Below, one piece after another: positions 57,672 to 64,000 of a stretch of DNA of 64,000 bases. Each line of letters starts with the position of its first letter. Position 1 is the first letter of the stretch. A program made the translations under genes and the position numbers. Origin of the DNA: an uncultured Eubacteriales bacterium (GTDB lineage Bacteria; Bacillota; Clostridia; UBA1381; UMGS1253); contig CABUKE010000001.1 in the NCBI GenBank assembly GCA_902492065.1, forward strand, positions 563,817-627,816, in the 5' to 3' direction. Under the pieces are notes generated by a model, which was not told the origin of the DNA, made no database searches, and saw nothing but the letters and a program-made list of their open reading frames with translations.

Positions 57672-60350
57672 ATGGGCAAGAGCCTGGTCATCATAGATGG
57701 AAACAGTATTATTAACCGCGCGTTTTACGGTATCCGCAATCTCAGCACTAAAGATGGGACGCCGACGAATGCGGTCTATGGGTTTTTGAATATACTTTTT
57801 AAATATACGGACGAAATCCAGCCAGATTATTTATGCGTTGCCTTCGATTTGGCTGCGCCAACTTTCCGGCATGAGATGTTTACTGAGTATAAGGCGAACC
57901 GGAAGGGGATGCCCGACGATTTGGCCGTACAGATGCCAATTATGAAAGACGTTTTGTCTGCCATGAATATTACCATTCTGGAACAGGAAGGGTATGAGGC
58001 GGATGACATCATTGGGACGGTGGCGCGCCTTTGCGGTGAAGAAGGCGTCGAGTGTATCATTGTGACGGGTGATCGGGACGACTTGCAGCTCGCAAGCGAC
58101 ACGACGAAGATATACCTCACAACGACGAGTAAGGGGCAGACGACGACGGACATCTACGACAAAGCGGCGGTCGAACAAAAATACGGCGTTACGCCGGCGG
58201 AGTTTATCGACGTAAAGGCGCTGATGGGCGACACGTCCGACAATATTCCCGGCGTTGCCGGTATTGGGGAAAAGACGGCGCTTTCGCTGATTCAGCGGTG
58301 TAAGAGCATTGAGGCGGTCTATAGCGATTTGGAGCATTGCGGCGCGAAGGGCGCTGTGCTGAAAAAGTTAGAGGCCGGACGCGACTCCGCCTTTTTGAGC
58401 AAAACGCTTGCGGCAATTGATAAAAACGTACCGTTGGCCTTTACGCCCGAGGACGCGGTACGGCGACCGTATGACCGCGCAAAGCTGGCCGCCTTGTTTG
58501 ACAAGCTGGCGTTTCGCAGTTTTATTAAAAAACTGGCATTGGAGGATGCGGCGCAAGAGGACGTTCCGGAGCAGGATAAACTACAGGATGTGAAATATAC
58601 TGTTGTCAGCGATACGGAAGCACTTACTGAGCTTGCGTGCAGCTTGCAGCAGGAAAAGGAGCTTGCATACCGCATTTATCAGAGCGGCGGCGCGCTCGAC
58701 GCGGTGGCTGTGCTGTATGGCGATACCGTTTGCTACGTCCCGGTAGGGCTGTTTTTGCCGGAACATGTGATTTTGGAAGCGTTTGCGCCCGTGTTTGCAG
58801 ACGTGAAAAAGCCCAAAATGGCGCACGGCGCGAAGGACGATATTGTACTGCTCCATAAATTTGGCATTGCATTTGAGAATTTGGCGTTCGACACGGCAAT
58901 TGGCGCGTATATTTTGGAGCCGGCCCGCACGCGGTACGAGATTGGCGCACTGGCGCAGGAGTATCTGGGGATTGCGCTGCAAACCGAGGAGGAATTTCTC
59001 GGGAAAGGGAAGGCACGCGCGCGTATCTGCGACATGGATGAGAATGCCGCGGCGGACTTTGCCGCGCGGGAAGTGTGCTGTATGGCGCTTTTGCGCGAAT
59101 ATATCGAGCGTGAATTGCAGCAGAACGGACAGACCGACCTGTATTACGGCATCGAGCTTCCGCTTGTGCAGGTTTTGGCAGATATGCAGATCACTGGGAT
59201 TGCAGTTGATCGGGAAAAGCTTGCCGAGTTCAACGAAACGCTATCTGAGCGCGTGGAGGAGCTGACTGGGAAAATCTACGAGCTGGCGGGGTGCGAGTTC
59301 AATATCAACTCGACGAAACAGCTCGGCGAGGTATTGTTTGAAAAGTTAGGGCTCAAGGTAATTAAAAAGACAAAGACGGGCTACTCGACTGACGCGGCTG
59401 TACTGGAAAAGCTGTCCGGCAGCCACGAAATCATTGATTTGCTGATTGAGTATCGCCTGATTAATAAGATAAAGACAACATACGGTGACGGGCTGCTCGC
59501 GGTTATTTCCCCGGAAACGGGGCGGATTCACTCAAGCTTTAACCAGACGGTGACCGTAACGGGGCGTATCAGCTCGACCGAGCCGAATATGCAGAACATC
59601 CCCGTCCGTCATCCGCTCGGGCGGGAGATACGCAAGATGTTTGTCGCAAAGGACGGGTGTATGCTTGTCGACGCGGACTATTCGCAGATTGAGCTGCGGA
59701 TTCTGGCACACATTGCGCAGGATAAGGCCATGATACAGGCGTTTGCAGACGGCGTGGATATCCATGCGGTCACGGCATCGCAGGTACTGGGGATTCCGCT
59801 TGAGGAGGTCACGCCGGCCCAGCGGTCCAGCGCAAAGGCGGTTAACTTTGGCATCGTATACGGGATTGGCGAGTTCAGCCTTGCAAAGGATTTGGGAATC
59901 GGCGTCTACGAGGCGAAAAAATACATCGACGGCTATCTGGCGCACTATCAGGGCGTAAAGGCATATATGGACGAAATCAAAAACGAGGCGTACGAGAAGG
60001 GCTACGTTTCTACCATATTCGGGCGGCGGCGTTATATCCCGGAATTAAAGGCGTCGAACCACAACATCAAAGCGTTCGGCGAGCGCGTGGCGCTCAATAC
60101 GCCGATTCAGGGCAGTGCGGCCGACATCATCAAGCTTGCGATGGTGCGCGTGTACCGCCGCTTAAAAGCAGAGGGTTTGCGCTCTAAGTTGATATTGCAG
60201 GTGCATGACGAACTGATTGTAGAGGCATACGACGATGAGGTGGAAACGGTGCGCCGTCTCCTGCGCGAGGAAATGGAACACGTGGTAAAGCTCGACGTGG
60301 CGCTCGTTGCGGAGGAAAAGTGTGCCAGAAGCTGGTACGACACGAAATAG
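57672..60350 (+). CDS. polA: DNA polymerase I (proofreading site degenerate)
   Basis: 892 residues from ATG 57672, behind a GGAAGGGAAG ribosome site. N-terminal 5'-3' exonuclease (about 1-290: DGNSIINRAFYGI, YKANRKGMPDDL, EADDIIGTVARL, VTGDRDDLQL, GDTSDNIPGVAGIGEKTAL). The middle 3'-5' exonuclease fold lacks the DxE motif (ELAYRIYQSGG) and the late Asp (FAAREVCCM), so proofreading is probably absent. Polymerase motifs are intact: VDADYSQIELRILAHIAQD (A), RSSAKAVNFGIVYG (B) and LQVHDELIVEA (C). Works in repair and Okazaki fragment maturation. Head of a polA-coaE-transglycosylase run. Confidence 0.96.
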   Translation: MGKSLVIIDGNSIINRAFYGIRNLSTKDGTPTNAVYGFLNILFKYTDEIQPDYLCVAFDLAAPTFRHEMFTEYKANRKGMPDDLAVQMPIMKDVLSAMNITILEQEGYEADDIIGTVARLCGEEGVECIIVTGDRDDLQLASDTTKIYLTTTSKGQTTTDIYDKAAVEQKYGVTPAEFIDVKALMGDTSDNIPGVAGIGEKTALSLIQRCKSIEAVYSDLEHCGAKGAVLKKLEAGRDSAFLSKTLAAIDKNVPLAFTPEDAVRRPYDRAKLAALFDKLAFRSFIKKLALEDAAQEDVPEQDKLQDVKYTVVSDTEALTELACSLQQEKELAYRIYQSGGALDAVAVLYGDTVCYVPVGLFLPEHVILEAFAPVFADVKKPKMAHGAKDDIVLLHKFGIAFENLAFDTAIGAYILEPARTRYEIGALAQEYLGIALQTEEEFLGKGKARARICDMDENAAADFAAREVCCMALLREYIERELQQNGQTDLYYGIELPLVQVLADMQITGIAVDREKLAEFNETLSERVEELTGKIYELAGCEFNINSTKQLGEVLFEKLGLKVIKKTKTGYSTDAAVLEKLSGSHEIIDLLIEYRLINKIKTTYGDGLLAVISPETGRIHSSFNQTVTVTGRISSTEPNMQNIPVRHPLGREIRKMFVAKDGCMLVDADYSQIELRILAHIAQDKAMIQAFADGVDIHAVTASQVLGIPLEEVTPAQRSSAKAVNFGIVYGIGEFSLAKDLGIGVYEAKKYIDGYLAHYQGVKAYMDEIKNEAYEKGYVSTIFGRRRYIPELKASNHNIKAFGERVALNTPIQGSAADIIKLAMVRVYRRLKAEGLRSKLILQVHDELIVEAYDDEVETVRRLLREEMEHVVKLDVALVAEEKCARSWYDTK

Positions 60351-60398
60351 CATAACAGAAATTCTTGGTATAGAAAATTTGGTCAAGGAGGGGTTTAC

Positions 60399-60998
60399 AT
60401 GGTTGTAATTGGTTTGACAGGAGGAAGCGGCAGCGGAAAGAGCACGATTGCGGGTTTAATGCGCCAGAAGGGCATTGAGGTTATAGATGCGGACAAAATT
60501 GGGCGTGTGGTCGTGGAGAAGGGGAAGCCCGCTCTCCATGAAATTGTGGAGGAGTTTGGCGAGGGCGTCTTGCAGAAGGACGGCACGCTCGACCGCAAGA
60601 AGCTTGCCTCCATCGTATTTACAGACCGAGAAGAGCTTAAAAAGCTGAACCGCATTACGCACAAGTATATTACGGCAATCGTGAAGGAGGAGCTTGCAGC
60701 GAGCAAGGCCGATATCTCCGTCATTGACGCCGCCGTACTGAAGGAAAGCGGCATTCTCGACATGTGCGATCACGTTATTGCCGTCATTGCGGAAAAGGAT
60801 ATCCGAATTAAACGGATTATGGAACGCGACGGCATCACGGAGGAAGCGGCGAAAAACCGGATTAATTCGCAGGAGCCGGACGCAAAGTATGTCCAGTATG
60901 CGGATTTTGTGATTGACAATTCCGGCGACGTTGCGCTTGACGTACTGCTCGACGATATTCTCAGCGAAATTGGAGGTACCACGCAGAGTGAAAGGTAA
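60399..60998 (+). CDS. coaE: Dephospho-CoA kinase
   Basis: 199 residues, AAGGAGGGGTTTAC before the ATG. P-loop GLTGGSGSGKSTIAGLM, IDADKIGRVVVEKGKP (acidic substrate-binding), LDRKKLASIVFTDREELKKLN and lid RIKRIMERDGITEEAAKNRINSQ. Catalyses the last step of coenzyme A synthesis. polA followed by coaE is a common Firmicute pairing. The last 11 bases overlap the next gene. Confidence 0.95.
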   Translation: MVVIGLTGGSGSGKSTIAGLMRQKGIEVIDADKIGRVVVEKGKPALHEIVEEFGEGVLQKDGTLDRKKLASIVFTDREELKKLNRITHKYITAIVKEELAASKADISVIDAAVLKESGILDMCDHVIAVIAEKDIRIKRIMERDGITEEAAKNRINSQEPDAKYVQYADFVIDNSGDVALDVLLDDILSEIGGTTQSER

Positions 60999-61569
60999 AA
61001 CGGTTTGGCTCATCCTTTTGGCAATTATCGTTTTGTGTGCGTTTCTCGCGCCGGTGGTCTACGACCGGATTATCAAAATGCTGTATCCGGTTGCATATGA
61101 GCAGACGGTGCTGGAGCATGCACGCAGAAACGAGCTCGACCCTTATTTGGTTCTCGGCCTGATTAAGGCGGAGAGTAACTTTGTGTGCGACGCACAGTCG
61201 CATAAGGAGGCAAAAGGGCTGATGCAGCTAACCGATTCCACGGCGGAATGGGTCGCCGGAAAAATGGGGATGGAGAACTTCTCTGTCGGCCAGCTCAGCG
61301 ACCCGGAGGTTAATATTTCGCTCGGATGCTGGTATTTGAAGCATCTACTGGATTCTTATGACGGGGACCAGACGCTTGCGCTCTGTGCTTATAACGCAGG
61401 GAGCGGCAATGTAGACAAATGGCTTTCCGATACGCGGTATTCCTTAGACGGGGAAACGCTCGACGCAATTCCGTTTCCGGAAACGAGAAATTATGTGCAG
61501 AACACGGAAAAGTATACAAAACAATATAAAAAGCTGTATCCCAGCTTGTTTGACAAGCTGGGCAGCTAA
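60988..61569 (+). CDS. Membrane-anchored lytic transglycosylase (Slt-type)
   Basis: GTG start at 60988 inside the end of coaE, with TTGGAGGTACC about 9 nt upstream. 193 residues: one N-terminal membrane helix (about 5-25), then the soluble lytic transglycosylase fold with NELDPYLVLGLIKAESNF (catalytic Glu), SHKEAKGLMQLTDSTAEWVA, PEVNISLGCWYLKHLL and LCAYNAGSGNVDKWL. It cleaves peptidoglycan glycan strands outside the membrane. coaE followed by this enzyme is a recurrent clostridial order. Confidence 0.93.
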   Translation: MKGKTVWLILLAIIVLCAFLAPVVYDRIIKMLYPVAYEQTVLEHARRNELDPYLVLGLIKAESNFVCDAQSHKEAKGLMQLTDSTAEWVAGKMGMENFSVGQLSDPEVNISLGCWYLKHLLDSYDGDQTLALCAYNAGSGNVDKWLSDTRYSLDGETLDAIPFPETRNYVQNTEKYTKQYKKLYPSLFDKLGS

Positions 61570-61592
61570 ATATGAAAAATGGGGGGAAGGCA

Positions 61593-63887
61593 ATGCAGTT
61601 ATCAAACAGGTTTGTCCGTGCGACGGATAAGGTGTGTACCTTTCAGGAGCATGTCAACGCGCCGTGTTTTCGGAAAAGTTTCCGGCTTGACGGAGCGGTG
61701 GAACGGGCGGAAATGACGATTTGTGGACTCGGGTTTTACGAATTGTACATAAACGGGAAAAACATTACCAAAGGGCCGCTCGCGCCGTATATCAGCAACC
61801 CGGACGATGTGCTCTACTATGACCGTTACGACGTGGCGCCCTATCTGCAAGAAGGGGAAAACGTCATTGGCGTCGTGCTCGGGAACGGATTTTTCAATCC
61901 GTTCGGCGGTGCAATCTGGGACTTTGAAAAGGCGGTTTGGATTGGGCCGCTGCGGTTTGCGCTGTGGTTTGAGGCGGAGTGCGGTGGAAAAACTGTTACC
62001 TTTGAGGCGGATGACGGCTTTAAGGCGCATGACAGTGCAATTCTGTTCGACGAATACAGGATGGGGACGCACTATGACGCACGTCTGGAAATGCCGGGCT
62101 GGAGTGCGCCGGGCTTTGACGATAGCGAATGGACGGGTGCGCTTCACGCAGAGCAGCCGCGCGGCGAGGCGGTTTTGTGTCCGGCTGACCCGATTGTGGT
62201 TACAGGGGAGAGAAAGCCGGTCAGTATTACAAAATGCAGCCGGGGGTATATCTACGACTTTGGTGCGAATCTGGCAGGTGTGTGCCGTCTTACCGTGAAG
62301 GGGAAACCGGGACAGAAAATCTCGCTCTGGCACAGCGAGCTGTTAAAGGACGGCGAGCTGGACATTTCGTCGATTATATTTGACCGGCCGGGCTTCCGTG
62401 ACTATTATTTTGAATACGCACAAAAGGATGTGTATATCTGCAAAGGGGAAGGGGAGGAGTGCTTTGTTCCGCCCTTTACCTACCATGGGTTCCGCTATGT
62501 TTTGGTGGAAGGCATTGACGAGGCGCAGGCGACGGAATCCCTCCTGACGTATTTGGTGATGAATTCTGGCCTGAAGGAGCGCGGAGGCTTTTCGTGCTCG
62601 GACGAAACGGTGAATCTGTTGCAATTGTTTGCCCGCCGGTCAGACCTGGCAAACTTTTATTATTTCCCGACGGACTGTCCGCACCGTGAAAAGAACGGAT
62701 GGACCGGCGACGCTTCCATGTCGGCGGAACATATGCTCTTGAACCTGCATGCAGAGAACAGCCTACGGGAGTGGATGCGCAATGTCCGCAAGGCGCAGCG
62801 CATAGACGGTGCGCTTCCGGGTATTGTACCGACGTCTGGCTGGGGCTTTGCATGGGGCAATGGTCCTGCGTGGGACAGCGTCTGTGTGAATATTCCATAC
62901 TATGTATATAAATATACGGGCGACGACGCGATTTTGTATGAAAATGCAGATATGATTTTCCGCTATTTGAACTACATTACGACACGGATGGACGAGCGCG
63001 GCCTGATTGCCATTGGGCTGGGCGACTGGTGCCAGCCAATCCGCCGGCAGCTGCCCGAGGGGAAAGAACCGACGGATAACGATTTGTATTCTTCGCCTTT
63101 GGAGTTTACGGACAGCGCGATTGTACTGGATATGTGTAAAAAAGCGGCATTTATCTTTGAAAGGATTGGCCGTCATCCGCAGAAGGAATTTGCGCAAAAG
63201 CTGCACGAAGCGTTGCTTACTTCGATTCGGACGTACTTAATTGATACAGACGCGGTGATGGCGATTGGAAATTGCCAAACGTCTCAGGCATTGGCGATTG
63301 AGTTTGACATCTTTACAGAGGAGGAGAAGCCGAAGGCATATGAAAATCTGCTGAAAATTATCCATGACGGAGGCGACTTCATGGATGTTGGTATGATTGG
63401 GGCGCGGTATTTGTTCCACGTGCTGGCAAAAGGCGGAGATGCCGATTTGGCGCTGAAGATGATTACAAGGCCGGAATGGCCGTCGTACGGCGACTGGATT
63501 GCGCGCGGTGCGACGGCGCTCTGGGAGGATTTTGTACGTCCAGAAGGCAAGCAGAACTCGAAAAACCATCATTTCTTCGGCGACATCAGCGCGTGGTTTA
63601 TCCGTTATATTGCCGGTTTAAAACCGAACCCAAGCACGTGTAACGCAGATGAGGTGGAGGTTTCTCCGTGCTTTGTTACAGCGCTTGAACACGCAGAGGC
63701 GCACTTTGACGCGCCGAAGGGCAGAATGGAAGTATGCTGGAAGCGCGAATCCGACAAAATTGTGTTGTCTGTGGTGTTACCGGAAGGGGGATTTGGCGTG
63801 ATACGCCTGCCGGAAGGGTATTGCTTTGCAGATGGAGAGGCGGATTGTTTGGCAGTCAGCGGCGACTATGTTGTAACAAAGAAATAA
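61593..63887 (+). CDS. GH78 alpha-L-rhamnosidase
   Basis: The ATG at 61593 (MQLSNRFVRATD) is preceded by GGGGGGAAGG; an ATG 21 bases upstream is in frame but lacks a site. 764 residues, no signal peptide, so cytoplasmic. N-terminal beta domains (FRKSFRLDGAVERAEM, GFYELYINGKNI, GTHYDARLEMPGW) precede an (alpha/alpha)6 barrel with TDCPHREKNGWTGDASM, where the GH78 catalytic acid is expected, plus GNGPAWDSVCVNIPYY and GLGDWCQP. A C-terminal beta domain has GDISAWFIRYIAGL. It releases terminal rhamnose from imported oligosaccharides. It follows the transglycosylase by 24 bp. Confidence 0.92.
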   Translation: MQLSNRFVRATDKVCTFQEHVNAPCFRKSFRLDGAVERAEMTICGLGFYELYINGKNITKGPLAPYISNPDDVLYYDRYDVAPYLQEGENVIGVVLGNGFFNPFGGAIWDFEKAVWIGPLRFALWFEAECGGKTVTFEADDGFKAHDSAILFDEYRMGTHYDARLEMPGWSAPGFDDSEWTGALHAEQPRGEAVLCPADPIVVTGERKPVSITKCSRGYIYDFGANLAGVCRLTVKGKPGQKISLWHSELLKDGELDISSIIFDRPGFRDYYFEYAQKDVYICKGEGEECFVPPFTYHGFRYVLVEGIDEAQATESLLTYLVMNSGLKERGGFSCSDETVNLLQLFARRSDLANFYYFPTDCPHREKNGWTGDASMSAEHMLLNLHAENSLREWMRNVRKAQRIDGALPGIVPTSGWGFAWGNGPAWDSVCVNIPYYVYKYTGDDAILYENADMIFRYLNYITTRMDERGLIAIGLGDWCQPIRRQLPEGKEPTDNDLYSSPLEFTDSAIVLDMCKKAAFIFERIGRHPQKEFAQKLHEALLTSIRTYLIDTDAVMAIGNCQTSQALAIEFDIFTEEEKPKAYENLLKIIHDGGDFMDVGMIGARYLFHVLAKGGDADLALKMITRPEWPSYGDWIARGATALWEDFVRPEGKQNSKNHHFFGDISAWFIRYIAGLKPNPSTCNADEVEVSPCFVTALEHAEAHFDAPKGRMEVCWKRESDKIVLSVVLPEGGFGVIRLPEGYCFADGEADCLAVSGDYVVTKK

Positions 63888-63914
63888 AAAATTATACCCA
63901 CTTATAAAAAGCCA

Positions 63915-63940
63915 AAGCCCGGCATATGCCGGGCTTTTTG
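63915..63940 (+). terminator. Terminator after the rhamnosidase gene
   Basis: AGCCCGGCAT / ATGCCGGGCT perfect stem followed by a five-T run; 27 bp past the stop. Confidence 0.88.
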
Positions 63941-63952
63941 CTACGCACAAAA

Positions 63953-63975
63953 ACGGGAGGGCAGCGCCCTCCCGT
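63953..63975 (-). terminator. Second hairpin, probably terminating a minus-strand gene beyond the window
   Basis: ACGGGAGGGC / GCCCTCCCGT with a three-base loop. The T-run lies on the complement side, suggesting a converging gene starts to the right of the window. Confidence 0.6.
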
Positions 63976-64000
63976 TCCTTTCTCCCTCTCTCTCCTACTC

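Noticed and set aside
1..64000. tRNA, rRNA, CRISPR array or insertion sequence
   Set aside because: No cloverleaf, ribosomal signature, regularly spaced repeat array or transposase was seen on either strand.

Overview
The window looks like chromosome of a spore-forming, probably anaerobic member of the Clostridia. Base composition is near 50 percent GC. Gram-positive sporulation markers are present: spoIIR, a cotJA-cotJB-cotJC operon, a DUF1540 protein and a CD1247-type protein. It also has a PPi-type phosphofructokinase, BceRS-BceAB-type and PhoPR/Pst modules, and many GTG/TTG starts behind strong Shine-Dalgarno sequences. I cannot name a genus. About 54 protein genes are supported; I see no rRNA, tRNA, CRISPR array or insertion sequence.

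Layout. 1-8 kb: small Cys-rich and stress-like proteins, a 1399-residue secreted heparinase-II/III-type enzyme, a methyltransferase, spoIIR and a DUF2238 membrane protein. 8-13.4 kb: a secreted CAP-domain protein followed by aroE-aroK-aroQ-aminopeptidase P-efp and a Cys/Asp-rich zinc-ribbon protein. 13.5-19.7 kb: metallophosphoesterase, AraC regulator, RodA/FtsW protein, AT-rich GNAT enzyme, PPi-phosphofructokinase, and a DtxR-like repressor beside an HMA-like small protein. 19.7-24.4 kb: a complete BceRS-BceAB-type antibiotic sensing and detoxification module. 24.4-36.1 kb: a second large secreted protein of unknown fold family, a YeiH transporter, an AraC regulator divergent from a 1652-residue SGNH-hydrolase/adhesin-like protein, and a Gfo/Idh/MocA oxidoreductase. 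36.4-42.3 kb: citrate synthase 1, TatD nuclease, and a 1167-residue secreted polysaccharide-deacetylase protein. 42.3-48.9 kb: pstSCAB-phoU-response regulator-histidine kinase on the minus strand, preceded by a four-repeat PHO box. 49-52.7 kb: YchF, BirA and citrate synthase 2. 52.7-55.8 kb: a likely accessory patch with a small ORF, a large serine recombinase and a lipase-like protein. 55.8-64 kb: cotJ operon, DUF6125 protein, polA, coaE, lytic transglycosylase and GH78 alpha-L-rhamnosidase.

How it fits together. Housekeeping clusters (shikimate pathway, phosphate uptake, DNA polymerase I) alternate with very large secreted multidomain proteins for polysaccharides: lyase-like, esterase/SGNH, deacetylase and LamG/toroid proteins. 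Three secreted proteins share copper-amine-oxidase-N-type stalk domains. With two AraC regulators, a GH78 enzyme and a sugar-type oxidoreductase, this suggests a plant- or host-glycan-degrading lifestyle. The features most worth a second look are the duplicated 236-residue module in the SGNH protein, the unassigned toroid-like secreted protein, the recombinase/lipase patch with its missing canonical start codon, the textbook PHO box, and the two citrate synthase paralogues 13.5 kb apart.
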